From: Oligoflexia bacterium
GTDB taxonomy: Bacteria; Bdellovibrionota; UBA1018
NCBI GenBank assembly: GCA_903895855.1
Contig: CAITVN010000075.1
Location: forward strand, 1 to 64,000
Direction of reading: 5' to 3'
DNA length: 64,000 bases
A program made the translations under genes and the position numbers. Numbering within the stretch: position 1 is the stretch's first letter; every line of letters begins with the position of its first letter. Positions 32,726 to 42,051 of the stretch are shown in pieces. The notes under the pieces are model-generated. The model saw only the letters and a list, made by a program, of their open reading frames with translations. It did not search any database and was not told where the DNA came from.

Positions 32726-33931
32726 TCAGAACAGACAATCGACCGGCAAACAGAGGTGCCCCGAAGACGAAAAATACTGTTCAGCACCCAAATGCAGAGC
32801 AACGGTAATCAACGTACTGTCAGTCGGTTTTTTCTTTTTTAGCCAAGTCAAACTCTTGAGTGACCGATCACTCGCACACTCTTCAACATCAAAGGTAATC
32901 GCAATCGACGGTTGATTCTTAAACTCAATAAAGAAAGGAACATCAATCCCGCCTCTGTTTTGAATCGGGCGAAATTCTGTCTGGTTACGAAAAGAATAGT
33001 CAAGTTGAGCGTGTAGTTCACAAAAAATAGCACGCAGCCACTGCGGGCGATTGGGCGTCTCGTGCTCTTGTGTTAAAAAATGACAAAGACCCAAGTCAGA
33101 AGGATAGTATTGATCGCCATGGGCTTTAATCAAGAATAAAGACTCCATCGCCCTAATCACTCGCTCAATGGTCGGTGATGAGCTACCCACTCGCCGCGCA
33201 ATTTCAGCCTGATTTTGCTGACCAGCCGACTGCCGATAAACCTCAGAAAGAATGGTTCTCAATTTTCGGTATCCTAACCGTGTAGGCGAAATCAAATCGA
33301 GGTCGCGACTGAGAATAGTTTCAAGCTGCAGTTCATACATGCGATCACGAAGAATCGAGTCGCGCTTAAAACAGATGCCCGGAAGACCGCCGGTCAATAG
33401 ATAATGAGCAATCTGTGCTCGCTTCACGCGCTGTCGAAACTGAAGGGGCAATTGACGATCAGGTTTAGACTGTTTTTTCTCAGCGACCTCAGTGACGAGG
33501 CTAACAAAGCGACTCAACTCAAGACCTAAACACTCCGACAAAGTCATTGGTAAAAGTTCGAGAATACTGGTTCTGCCAGTGAGCGATTCGCGAATTTCTT
33601 TTTTCGAGAGAAACCTTACTGAACCCGTTAGTATATACCTACCTGGCTCATCGCGCTCGTCTACTCGGCGTTTAATTTCAGAGAAGGTGTTAGGAACCAG
33701 GTGACATTCGTCTATCACCACAGGTTTAGACTTGGACTCAAGAAAACCCCAATTTCCTGCTTCGGCGCGAAGCCTAAGTTGCGTATCATCATAAGTAAAA
33801 TAAGATTGAGACAGTTCACGTAACAGTGTGGTTTTGCCAACTTGGCGCATGCCAACCACCGAAACGACCTTCGACCAGCGTAGGTCTCGCTTGACGTCGA
33901 CACTTAAATACCTCTGACGATAATGGGGCAT
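32726..33931 (-). CDS. AAA ATPase, DUF4143-related, degenerate C-terminal nuclease motif
   Basis: 401 residues. Walker A is VGMRQVGKTTLLREL (about 26-40), Walker B is PVVIDECHLVPNTFSEIKR, and the sensor is YILTGSVRFLSKKEIRESLT, then ELLPMTLSE. It contains a winged helix (QNQAEIARRVGSSSPTIERV). The C-terminal segment reads FFIEFKNQPSIAITFDVEEC where active paralogues have E-D-x-E-x-K, so the nuclease site is probably lost. Its closest relative here is the gene at 47106. TTGCAC-17-TAGAAT then 6 bases precede the ATG, with no ribosome-binding site. Confidence 0.85.
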   Translation of the reverse strand: MPHYRQRYLSVDVKRDLRWSKVVSVVGMRQVGKTTLLRELSQSYFTYDDTQLRLRAEAGNWGFLESKSKPVVIDECHLVPNTFSEIKRRVDERDEPGRYILTGSVRFLSKKEIRESLTGRTSILELLPMTLSECLGLELSRFVSLVTEVAEKKQSKPDRQLPLQFRQRVKRAQIAHYLLTGGLPGICFKRDSILRDRMYELQLETILSRDLDLISPTRLGYRKLRTILSEVYRQSAGQQNQAEIARRVGSSSPTIERVIRAMESLFLIKAHGDQYYPSDLGLCHFLTQEHETPNRPQWLRAIFCELHAQLDYSFRNQTEFRPIQNRGGIDVPFFIEFKNQPSIAITFDVEECASDRSLKSLTWLKKKKPTDSTLITVALHLGAEQYFSSSGHLCLPVDCLF

Positions 33932-33987
33932 GACTAAATTCTAACTCTGTCGATTTTAAAGTGCAACGTTAAAAATGACAGAGTTAG
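33932..33987 (-). promoter_or_regulatory. Leaderless promoter with 11-base inverted repeat
   Basis: On the minus strand: TTGCAC (33966-33961), 17 bases, TAGAAT (33943-33938), 6 bases, ATG. Perfect inverted repeat CTAACTCTGTC/GACAGAGTTAG at 33941-33951 and 33977-33987: one arm upstream of -35, the other in the spacer and -10. Confidence 0.75.
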
Positions 33988-34112
33988 GTGACACTTAAAA
34001 GCCTGTACTTTAGATTGAAGTCGTAAAGTTAGGCCACCTATAGCTATTACGCTGGCGCACTTCTATGTGCCCACACACCGCCCATTACTCAATTTTAAGA
34101 TCGCTCGTTTTT

Positions 34113-35291
34113 TCAAAACCCATCAGCAAATCGCTCAAAAAAATCCCGCCATGGCAGCACGTCAACTAAACCCTCTTTGTATGCCCTCGGAGAAGTGCAA
34201 ACACAAACTCTCTTCGCCCCCTTCACCGTCACAGCAAATGAACTCAGACCTGAATCAAAATCTGAGGGATGAGGCGACTCTGAGCTCTTAATCTCAACAG
34301 CGATTACTTGCCCCCTAGGCGTCTCAATCACTAAATCGACCTCTGCTCCGCGTTCAGTTCTAAAGTAAGAAAATACATAATCTTTTTGATAATACTCATT
34401 TAATCGAAAGCATTCGGTCACAATCCAAGCTTCAAAGGCATTGCCGTACTGCGGCGACCGTTTAGCAAGCCCTACCGTCAATTGCTTAGTGATTGCCCGC
34501 TGAACCCCAGTGTCAAATAAGTAAAATTTGGGGTGCTGCGAAAGTCGTTTTCTCTTTGAATGACTAAACGGAAACAAGAAATTTCCAATTAGTGTGTCTT
34601 CTAAAATTTGAAAGTACTCTTTTACCGTAACCGAAGTACTACCCACGTCTCTCGCTATCGAAGAATAGTTGATGATTTGACCATTTTCAAAACCCGCTTG
34701 ATTCAAAAATCTCAAAAATGTGCCGCTTGATCGAACCAATGCCTCGGCTTCTATCTCTTCTTTCAGATACGTTTCGACATAACTTCGCAAATCCATGTGG
34801 GCTGAAGAAACCTTCGTCTCTAAATAGATTTGCGGCAACGTTCCTAACTCTAACGCCTTTAGTAAATCAAATTGATCACCCAGCTCTATGTGGGTCAACG
34901 GAAACAAACGATATGACCAAGCCCGTCCAGCCAATAAATTTGCTTTTGCTCTCTTGAGCTTTCTTGCGCTCGAACCCGTCATGATAAAGAAAGGCATTTT
35001 TTTGGTTTCAATGAGAGCGTGAACTTCATTCAGCAACTCAGGTAACCTTTGAATTTCGTCAATAAAGACATGAGTGACCCGAGAGGCCGCTTGAGTCACC
35101 TCTTTTCGAAATAACCCTGGATCAGCCAAATACCGCAGATATTCAGTCTGGTCGAGCAAATCAATCGTCAACACCGATGATTCGTCGGCCCCGCCAAACA
35201 CCGAACGAATCAAGGTGCTTTTGCCAGATTGTCGCGGTCCAAAGAGAAAGAACGATCGTTTCTTGGGAAGGGCCAATTGCCGCTTAAACAT
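34113..35291 (-). CDS. AAA ATPase with DUF4143 and nuclease-like C-terminus
   Basis: 392 residues. Walker A is FGPRQSGKST (17-26), Walker B is VFIDEIQRLPELLNEV (about 75-90), and the sensor is MTGSSARKLKRAKANLLAGR. The winged helix is INYSSIARDVGSTSVTVKEY, and PD-(D/E)xK-like residues are in GAEVDLVIETPRGQVIAVEI followed by KSS. It is the intact counterpart of the deleted copy at 18773. All motifs are present, so it should be an active ATPase. The ATG is 8 bases after a TAAATT -10 box, with no Shine-Dalgarno, and a palindrome covers the start. Confidence 0.88.
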   Translation of the reverse strand: MFKRQLALPKKRSFFLFGPRQSGKSTLIRSVFGGADESSVLTIDLLDQTEYLRYLADPGLFRKEVTQAASRVTHVFIDEIQRLPELLNEVHALIETKKMPFFIMTGSSARKLKRAKANLLAGRAWSYRLFPLTHIELGDQFDLLKALELGTLPQIYLETKVSSAHMDLRSYVETYLKEEIEAEALVRSSGTFLRFLNQAGFENGQIINYSSIARDVGSTSVTVKEYFQILEDTLIGNFLFPFSHSKRKRLSQHPKFYLFDTGVQRAITKQLTVGLAKRSPQYGNAFEAWIVTECFRLNEYYQKDYVFSYFRTERGAEVDLVIETPRGQVIAVEIKSSESPHPSDFDSGLSSFAVTVKGAKRVCVCTSPRAYKEGLVDVLPWRDFFERFADGF

Positions 35292-35328
35292 GTACTTTAA
35301 ATTTACGACGTAAAATTAAAGTAGTCAA
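35292..35328 (-). promoter_or_regulatory. Leaderless promoter with 14-base inverted repeat
   Basis: On the minus strand: TTGACT (35328-35323), 17 bases, TAAATT (35305-35300), 8 bases, ATG. Arms 35293-35306 and 35310-35323 pair at 13 of 14 positions with a 3-base loop, covering the spacer, -10 and start. Confidence 0.7.
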
Positions 35329-35374
35329 TAGGTATTACGTCTATGCGTCAATAAGACCGACTTGGATGCGTCTA

Positions 35375-38158
35375 TCACTCCACTTCAAGATCGCCGACTT
35401 TTTTTGTGGCGATGAAAAGCCCGTTGCCGAAGTACTGAAGGGTGACCGCGCTATTAGTAAGACCCCTTATTTGACCATTTACCCCAACGGTTGTCGTCGC
35501 GGGCACGGATCTTCGGTAGATCGCACCGTAAGAAGCAGGGCCATAAGCAAAAACCTGGCTGCCATTAGCCGAAACAAAATCGGGGCCGCCACTTTGCCAA
35601 TTCACACCCCCATCAGTTGAGAAAATTTTTGGAAATAGAAGCGCAAATCCTGGCCCAAATCCGTCGCGAGTATAAATCTGATTTCCGTCGGCCGAAATAG
35701 AAGTTAGGCGTCGCAGTGCTGCCCCCTGCCACAGTGCTGCAAAATTTGCATGATCTCGTGATTCATCAAAATCGCGCCAGATTCCATTTTCTCCGACTCT
35801 TGTCACCCAAGTCACACCAGCGTCGTGCGAGACGCTGGCCACTTCAGAATTACCTTTGCCAACGTTGAGAACAATAGTCGAACCCCCGGTCGAGAAGGCG
35901 ACAGACTGAAAACCGATTTTAGGTAGACCCGGTATTGAACTCCAGGTTTTTCCTTTATCGGTTGATAAATAGGGCAAATGTTCAAGAATAGACAGGCCAA
36001 TCAATCTCTCTGAATGAGTGGGGTCAAGGGCAATTGAAGCCCATCGCTTATCGCCCACTTGTAAACTCCAGGTCTGACCATTGTCGGTCGACACATTAAG
36101 GTAGCCATCTCGCAATATATAGGCGGCTACCCCGTCTATCGACAGGGTGACATTAGAGAGAAGGCCCGGCATCGGGTGCTCCTGCCATGAGTCGCCCGCA
36201 TCAGCAGAAAATAGTACTGTGCTGTCTGATGCACCGACTATTAGGCGCGAGCCATCGGCAGAACTCGCTGCCGAATTCCACATGTGCACGCTTGGGTAAC
36301 TCTGCCACGTATTACCCCCATTTTTCGAAAAATAGAGAGGTGATGGCCGAGACTGCTGAACGGGGTACCTAGAATGGCTTGCGAGGAGAATTTTACCATC
36401 GGCAGAACTGCCCAATAGATTAAACGCTTGGTATAATTTTGTTTGCCGAGTGGCGCCAGAATCATTCGAAATTGAAACGTTTCCCTGACTGTCGGCCACC
36501 ACAATTCTTGTGCCACAGACCGCGCTTTCGGTAGTCACAAAGCCGGCAAGCGAAGCGTTATCGAACCCAGCCCCTTGATTCCAAGTGGCACCAAAATCTT
36601 CTGAGAGAAACTGCGCATAAGATGAATCATTTGAGGTTCCAAATGCGACAATTTTCTTCGCATCTTCACTCATAGAGATTTCCCACCACCACTTACCCGC
36701 CAAACTACGCTTAACCCAAGACTGACCTTGATCAGTTGAAGTCATGATATTTCCGTCGGCAGTAATGCTGGCAATCACCATCGCATCTGCCGAGACGGCA
36801 AATTTACTCATGGGGATAGTGCCCAACCCTTTAAACGTAACCCCGAAGTCAGTACTTATAAAAAGCTGACCCGCACAGAGGTAAATTACCACTTTACCGT
36901 CTTTAGAAGTCGAAAGCTGTGTCATTATACAATTCCGAATTGAATTCTCTGCCTTTTTCCAGCTCTTACCAAAATCTGAAGAGGCGTAAACACTGCCCGA
37001 CGATTCTTGAAAACCATAAATACTCTTACCATCACCAGAAACTGTAATGGAATTTCGGTAAGAATATCCAAAATCGGGAGCCGAGGCACTGCGAAGCCAG
37101 GTGACGCCACCGTCAACAGAAGTAAAAAGTTTTGAATCAACAAGCGCCACTTGCTTCAGACCATCGGCCGAAAGCCCAACGTAGCTCCAAAAACCACCTA
37201 ACGAATGTCTAGACCAGGTAGCACCAAAGTCTCGAGAGGTCGTGATAAATCGCAAATCTTTAGGCCCATCGTTTTCAAATGAATCATAATAATTCAAAAC
37301 GATTGTCGTACCATCAGCGGAAACAATTACTGAATCCGAACTCAAGCTATAAGCTGAAATCGGCCGCATTCCAAAAACTGGCATGGTATTCGGACTTGTC
37401 AACACCCACTTGTAACCATTCGCACCCGAGTTTCCTACATTGAGAATGTATTGATTCTCACCTTGTAAAACCGTCCAACTCGAACCAGAAACTCTGAATT
37501 CATCGCCAATAGTTAAGTTACTGGGCAAGGTCAGTGAGGACAAGTCTGCCACATAATTGGTATTTGGAGCCATCTCATAAAAACGACTCTTCGCAGGTAG
37601 AGTCTTCGATACTATCCCAACGCCAGCAACCCCTTGTACGCCCTCATCACCCTTTACGCCCTGAATACCTTGCACCCCTTGAATACCCTGAGCCCCGGTT
37701 GCACCCTTCTCACCAGCAATGCCCTGCGCCCCTTGAGCCCCCGTTGCCCCAACCGCCCCGACATCACCCTTGTCGCCTTTATCGCCCTTGTCTCCATTTT
37801 TTCCATTTTCACCATTGCAAATGTATTGGCTCTTAGTGACTTCGTCTTTTTCTAAAGTACCGCTTCCATCTTTATCAATTCCGGTATCGATTTGCACTCC
37901 GCCTGTTGGGCAGTGCCCATCGCTCGCTTCATTAAACTCAGTCACATTAACGGCCAGATTTTGAATCGCCTGTGTCGATTGGCCCGTCAGTTCTAGCTTC
38001 GGGCTGACTGCGGTTGTACCACTCGTGTTCGCCTCTTTAATTTTGGTCTCACTAAACCCCACTTCATTTTTGCACGCACCGAGTCCACCCGCAGTCACCG
38101 CAACCACGACAACTAGTGATAAGCGAAACGAATATATACATAACTTAAGTGTATCCAT
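35375..38158 (-). CDS. Lipoprotein with collagen-like stalk and Asp-box propeller repeats
   Basis: 927 residues. N-terminal lipobox GGLGAC (Cys about 29). Residues about 82-116 have a Ca-binding-like unit (IDTGIDKDGSGTLEKDEV, then YICNG). About 117-180 is a collagen-like Gly-X-Y stretch (GDKGDKGDKGDVGAVGATG and GIQGVQGIQGVKGDEG). From about 250 on there are a dozen or more BNR/Asp-box motifs (SVDGGVTW, SSDFGKSW, STDQGQSW, SADAGDSW, STDNGQTW, STDKGKTW), which form beta-propeller blades. It is surface-exposed and probably adhesive or glycan-binding. A run of nine C lies 12 bases upstream of the start. Confidence 0.85.
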   Translation of the reverse strand: MDTLKLCIYSFRLSLVVVVAVTAGGLGACKNEVGFSETKIKEANTSGTTAVSPKLELTGQSTQAIQNLAVNVTEFNEASDGHCPTGGVQIDTGIDKDGSGTLEKDEVTKSQYICNGENGKNGDKGDKGDKGDVGAVGATGAQGAQGIAGEKGATGAQGIQGVQGIQGVKGDEGVQGVAGVGIVSKTLPAKSRFYEMAPNTNYVADLSSLTLPSNLTIGDEFRVSGSSWTVLQGENQYILNVGNSGANGYKWVLTSPNTMPVFGMRPISAYSLSSDSVIVSADGTTIVLNYYDSFENDGPKDLRFITTSRDFGATWSRHSLGGFWSYVGLSADGLKQVALVDSKLFTSVDGGVTWLRSASAPDFGYSYRNSITVSGDGKSIYGFQESSGSVYASSDFGKSWKKAENSIRNCIMTQLSTSKDGKVVIYLCAGQLFISTDFGVTFKGLGTIPMSKFAVSADAMVIASITADGNIMTSTDQGQSWVKRSLAGKWWWEISMSEDAKKIVAFGTSNDSSYAQFLSEDFGATWNQGAGFDNASLAGFVTTESAVCGTRIVVADSQGNVSISNDSGATRQTKLYQAFNLLGSSADGKILLASHSRYPVQQSRPSPLYFSKNGGNTWQSYPSVHMWNSAASSADGSRLIVGASDSTVLFSADAGDSWQEHPMPGLLSNVTLSIDGVAAYILRDGYLNVSTDNGQTWSLQVGDKRWASIALDPTHSERLIGLSILEHLPYLSTDKGKTWSSIPGLPKIGFQSVAFSTGGSTIVLNVGKGNSEVASVSHDAGVTWVTRVGENGIWRDFDESRDHANFAALWQGAALRRLTSISADGNQIYTRDGFGPGFALLFPKIFSTDGGVNWQSGGPDFVSANGSQVFAYGPASYGAIYRRSVPATTTVGVNGQIRGLTNSAVTLQYFGNGLFIATKKVGDLEVE

Positions 38159-38170
38159 GTAGAATTATCG

Positions 38171-38179
38171 CCCCCCCCC
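38171..38179. repeat. Homopolymer tract, 9 C, in the lipoprotein promoter
   Basis: On the minus strand it is nine G directly before CGATAAT, a -10-like box ending 5 bases before the ATG at 38158. The tract would fall in the -10/-35 spacer, where length changes switch transcription. Confidence 0.85.
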
Positions 38180-38285
38180 GCAAAACTTGAGTTTTGTAGT
38201 CAAATTTAACAAATAGGGAAAGTCAAGCCGAGGGTCAATCGAGACACGGGTAAGACACCTAAACAGCCGCAATGCCCTCAAATGA

Positions 38286-39446
38286 TTAGACGATTTTGCC
38301 GCCCCAAAGCGCTTTCAGAAAGTCTTGATAAGGCAAACACACAATGCCATCTTCGTACTTTTTGGCTTTCGGTGCCAAACAGACTAAAAATGTTTTTTCA
38401 GGCGAGTGCTCTTCTTTCAACGCTCGAAGCCCACGTAAATCGCTTGAGCTGATAGTTTCAGTGGCCTTAAACTCGACGGCAATTTGCATTTTACCAATGA
38501 TCAAGTCGACTTCAAAATCTGAAACTGTGCGCCAATACGAAATCGCGTGGTTCAACTGAGAATACGCCAAATACGCCCTCACCTCGTGAATCATGAAGGT
38601 TTCAAAAAGATTTCCGAATTCGCGAGTTTTTGCCGGAACCTTTGGCAAACCTTTCAAATAACGAACCACGCCAGTATCAAAAAGATAAAACTTGGCGGTT
38701 TCAATTAACTTTCGAGTTTTCACCTGAGTCCAAGGGTTCAGAGTGAATCCGATGAGCGAATCCTCTAAAATATGGTAGTACTCTCTCACCGTCTTTGGCG
38801 AGACTCCACAGTCTGAGCCCACATTTGCATAATTCAGAAGCTCACCATTCATCAATGCCGCCACCTCTAAGAATCGATAGAAAGACTGAAGTTTGCGAAT
38901 TTGTGACTCTTCAACGATCTCTTCTTGAAGATACAGTTCAACATAAGCCTTCAAGAAGCGATCAGCATTTTTACTCAAATAGTGTTGCGGTATCAGCCCG
39001 AAGTTGAGCGCCTTTTCTAGATCAAACTTCTCTATTTCTATTGAAACCAGCGGAAATAAGTCACTACGCAGGGCACGCCCTCCGAGCAAATTAGCAGCCC
39101 CCCGTTTAAGCTTTCTTGGTGACGACCCACAAAGTATGAATCGAATCTCAGTATTTTCTATCAGCCAATGAACTTCATCTAAGAGTTCAGGTACCTTCTG
39201 AATTTCGTCCAATATCACGAGATCTGGCTGGCTGGCCAAAAGTTCGTGCCTTAAAAGTGAGGGGTTCACTCTAAATTTTGCCCGAATCTCCGATGTGAGT
39301 AGGTCGTATCGCACAGCCTTCGGAAATTGTTGGGCAAGCAATGTCGTTTTGCCGGTTTTTCTTGGCCCAAAGACGATAAGGGCCTGGGCTTCATCAAAAA
39401 CAAGCTCACACTTGCGCTGAATTTTAGATAATAAACGGGAGGTCAT
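38286..39446 (-). CDS. AAA ATPase with DUF4143 and nuclease-like C-terminus
   Basis: 386 residues. Walker A is FGPRKTGKTTLLAQQ (about 26-40), Walker B is LVILDEIQKVPELLDEVHWL, and the sensor is LCGSSPRKLKRGAANLLGGR. The winged helix is LNYANVGSDCGVSPKTVREY, and the nuclease-like residues are in FEVDLIIGKMQIAVEFKATE. It is closest to the copy at 29978. The first 9 codons are inside a 19-base direct repeat whose other copy lies in the promoter. Leaderless: TATAAT, 6 bases, ATG. Confidence 0.88.
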   Translation of the reverse strand: MTSRLLSKIQRKCELVFDEAQALIVFGPRKTGKTTLLAQQFPKAVRYDLLTSEIRAKFRVNPSLLRHELLASQPDLVILDEIQKVPELLDEVHWLIENTEIRFILCGSSPRKLKRGAANLLGGRALRSDLFPLVSIEIEKFDLEKALNFGLIPQHYLSKNADRFLKAYVELYLQEEIVEESQIRKLQSFYRFLEVAALMNGELLNYANVGSDCGVSPKTVREYYHILEDSLIGFTLNPWTQVKTRKLIETAKFYLFDTGVVRYLKGLPKVPAKTREFGNLFETFMIHEVRAYLAYSQLNHAISYWRTVSDFEVDLIIGKMQIAVEFKATETISSSDLRGLRALKEEHSPEKTFLVCLAPKAKKYEDGIVCLPYQDFLKALWGGKIV

Positions 39447-39496
39447 AGTCTGATTATAATAATAAACGGGAGGTCATGTCCATTTTATTATCTAAA
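39424..39496 (-). promoter_or_regulatory. Leaderless promoter with direct and inverted repeats
   Basis: On the minus strand TGGACA (39482-39477), 18 bases, TATAAT (39458-39453), 6 bases, ATG at 39446. A 19-base direct repeat occupies 39428-39446 and 39459-39477, and 13-base perfect inverted arms lie at 39424-39436 and 39484-39496. Confidence 0.75.
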
Positions 39497-39527
39497 AAGG
39501 ATACCCCAGTTTAACTTAAGCGATCCC

Positions 39528-40379
39528 CTACCCCCGCGGCGCCGGTTTGAGTAACCCCGCCTTTAACCGCAGTTCGGCATCTGGTGCGCGCACATAATTC
39601 GGAAACACCGAAAGCGCTGAGCGGGCTAATCCCGCTTGATACACTTCAAACACCAACTCTGCGATGGCGCGGCCTTGAATGAGCCCTGAAAACCCAATCG
39701 GCACATCCAGTTTTTGCTTTTTCGGAAGCATTGCCCAGGCCTCAGCATAGCGCTCAGTGCCGTTACCCACCGCGATCCACTTGATCGACGACTCTTTTGA
39801 TTTTTGCTTGGCCGACAAGCCCTCTGACAATTTCTTCTTCACACGTTTCACGAGTTCATCAGGAGTGAGCACCGATTCGTCGACGCCACGACTCCAAAGA
39901 CCCGAGAAATCGCCTTGTTTCGCCATCACACACTCGCGCACTGACCTGGCAGCTCCAGAAATCGTGTAAAGCTCGCCCTTGCACGCATCGGTCGCGCCGA
40001 TGACAATCACTCGCGATTCAAACTCGGCCAACCACGAAGCTACCGGGCGCACCAATGCCGCCAGACTCGAAAAACCAATGAGAGGTTTACCCAGTGTGTG
40101 CGCAAGAGTTCTGGCTGTCGTGAGCCCAATGCGAAGCCCCGTGAAACTGCCCGGGCCTAAACCCACTCCAAAAAGGTCGACTTCATCGAGTGTCCACTGT
40201 GATGCTTTTAACAATTGATCAACCGCCCAGAGCAGGCGATCTGAATGAGTGGCGTCGACATTGAGGGTCCATTCAGAAACTAGCTTCAGACCAAAGCGGC
40301 CTGAGCGATCGTTTTCGTCCCACTCGACGGCGACTAAGGTTCCTGATTTTGAAGAAGTATCCCAGGCGACAGCTTTCAT
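39528..40379 (-). CDS. tsaB: tRNA threonylcarbamoyladenosine biosynthesis protein TsaB
   Basis: 283 residues. It starts AVAWDTSSKSGTLV (ASKHA-type phosphate loop) and has the TsaB signature GLGPGSFTGLRIGLTTAR. It is the scaffold partner of TsaD and TsaE in making t6A37 on ANN-reading tRNAs. It is longer than E. coli TsaB (231), mainly through a Lys-rich insert near 190-205. Last gene of the minus-strand block that begins at rpsB, 14 bases after rseP, with no clear ribosome-binding site, so coupling is likely. Confidence 0.9.
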   Translation of the reverse strand: MKAVAWDTSSKSGTLVAVEWDENDRSGRFGLKLVSEWTLNVDATHSDRLLWAVDQLLKASQWTLDEVDLFGVGLGPGSFTGLRIGLTTARTLAHTLGKPLIGFSSLAALVRPVASWLAEFESRVIVIGATDACKGELYTISGAARSVRECVMAKQGDFSGLWSRGVDESVLTPDELVKRVKKKLSEGLSAKQKSKESSIKWIAVGNGTERYAEAWAMLPKKQKLDVPIGFSGLIQGRAIAELVFEVYQAGLARSALSVFPNYVRAPDAELRLKAGLLKPAPRG

Positions 40380-40393
40380 GAGTTAAACAGCTT

Positions 40394-42019
40394 TCAGTTA
40401 AAAATTGCCAGTCTCGAAATATCATTTTTCATGACAACGACCATCAGTAACAAGATCATCGAAAGACCCACTTGCTGCACGATCTCCATCTGCCGAAGCG
40501 TCAAAGGCTTACCTCGAATGATTTCAAGCGTGAGCAACATCAAATGACCGCCATCAAGTACAGGTACCGGAAGAATATTCAAGATACCCAGCCCCACTGA
40601 AAGTACCGCCATCATGGTGAGAAACGAAATCAAACCCTTACCGATCGACTCGCCCGCGAGTTTACCAATCAGAATTGGCCCCCCCAGAGTCTTCACTGAA
40701 ACGTCACCGGTGAACATTTTTCCGATCGAAACCACATTTCTCCAAGTGAAAAGCAGCATTCGCTCGGTACCTTTATATAAAAGCGTAAACGGGTTCAAGA
40801 CTCGCTCAACAAAGGTATCAGGCTGGCCCCAAGAGAGAACAGGCACCACACCAATCGTGTACTGAACGACTTTTTTCATCACAGGGTCATCGACGTTGGT
40901 AGCGGTCGGGGTGATGTCAGCCAGCATTTGCTTACCGTCGCGTTCCCAGACAACATGCACTTTGCCGTCTTTTTCGCCCGATTTTTGCACCCATTCGCGA
41001 AGCTCAATGAAGCTTTCGACAACGTGGGTACCGACTCCGATCAAACGATCGCCCGACTTCAACCCGGCCGCTTCAGCTGGTGATCCAGACACCACGCGGT
41101 CGATGAAGAGTTCACTTGAGTGAATGCCAAATACGGCAGCTAGGCGAGTATCAATACCTGGCTTGGTTGCCTTCAATTCAATGACCGATTTTTTCTCGGC
41201 AGACTTGATTTTTAAAATCATGGGCGACTGAGCAGGTAATTGGTCATAGGCCAATTCAAGTTCTTCAAAATCTTTCAAGTTCAATCCATTGAACGAAACC
41301 AACTCGTCATGAGTACGAAGGCCAGCCAAATAGGCTACTGACGCCACATCTGACACACCAATTTCAAGACCACGGGGCATGGGTGACAATCCATCGATGA
41401 ACCCAACGGTCTTTGGCTCACCATAAACTGAAAATCCCGGCTGTAGCGTGGGTACCGCACTTAATGTGACCGTTGCACCACCGCGATCTACCATAAATTG
41501 CACGGGCTTATCAGCGTGATCAGCCACTTCATTTGCAATATCTTCAAAGCGAGTGGTTTTAACTCCGTTCACTTCGGCAATTTTGTCGCCCCGCTTAAAT
41601 CCGGCCACTTCGGCCGCACTTCCCCGAACCGATCGACCTACGACATTTGAGAGTTGCGGCTCACCAATCGCAAGAATCGCCATGAAGACAACAATTGCGA
41701 ATAGAAAATTAAAAAGAGGTCCACCGAAAAAGATGAAGAACCGCTTGTACGGCGCTTGTCTCGGAAGTGAGCGTTTTAACTCTTCTTCAGACAATTTCTG
41801 CTCAGGATCTTCGCCCAAGAGTTTCACAAAGCCACCCATGGGTATGAGAGCAATGCGCCACTCGGTCTCGCCGATTTGCTTCGACCAAACTTTTTTTCCA
41901 AATCCGATCGAAAACACTTCAGCCTTCACATTAAACAGTCGGGCAAAAAGATAGTGTCCCAGCTCATGAAAAATGACGAGCGGGCAAAGAATGAGCAAAA
42001 AGCCAATAATTGAAACCAC
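40394..42019 (-). CDS. rseP: Site-2 intramembrane protease RseP, three PDZ-like domains
   Basis: 541 residues, about 90 longer than E. coli RseP. The zinc motif is HELGH (18-22) in the first helix, followed by PMGGFVKLLGED. The second active-site piece, VPVLDGG, has Asp489. Between them lie three PDZ-like segments rather than two: around 120-195, 215-285 (GVSDVASVAYLAGLRTHDEL) and 300-375 (RVVSGSPAEAAGLKSGDRLI). It cuts membrane-bound regulators or signal-peptide remnants. Lies between cdsA and tsaB; dxr, often found beside cdsA and rseP, is not in this block. Confidence 0.92.
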   Translation of the reverse strand: MVSIIGFLLILCPLVIFHELGHYLFARLFNVKAEVFSIGFGKKVWSKQIGETEWRIALIPMGGFVKLLGEDPEQKLSEEELKRSLPRQAPYKRFFIFFGGPLFNFLFAIVVFMAILAIGEPQLSNVVGRSVRGSAAEVAGFKRGDKIAEVNGVKTTRFEDIANEVADHADKPVQFMVDRGGATVTLSAVPTLQPGFSVYGEPKTVGFIDGLSPMPRGLEIGVSDVASVAYLAGLRTHDELVSFNGLNLKDFEELELAYDQLPAQSPMILKIKSAEKKSVIELKATKPGIDTRLAAVFGIHSSELFIDRVVSGSPAEAAGLKSGDRLIGVGTHVVESFIELREWVQKSGEKDGKVHVVWERDGKQMLADITPTATNVDDPVMKKVVQYTIGVVPVLSWGQPDTFVERVLNPFTLLYKGTERMLLFTWRNVVSIGKMFTGDVSVKTLGGPILIGKLAGESIGKGLISFLTMMAVLSVGLGILNILPVPVLDGGHLMLLTLEIIRGKPLTLRQMEIVQQVGLSMILLLMVVVMKNDISRLAIFN

Positions 42020-42051
42020 GCGGTGACTCCTCTAAATTACGGTGAACGAAC

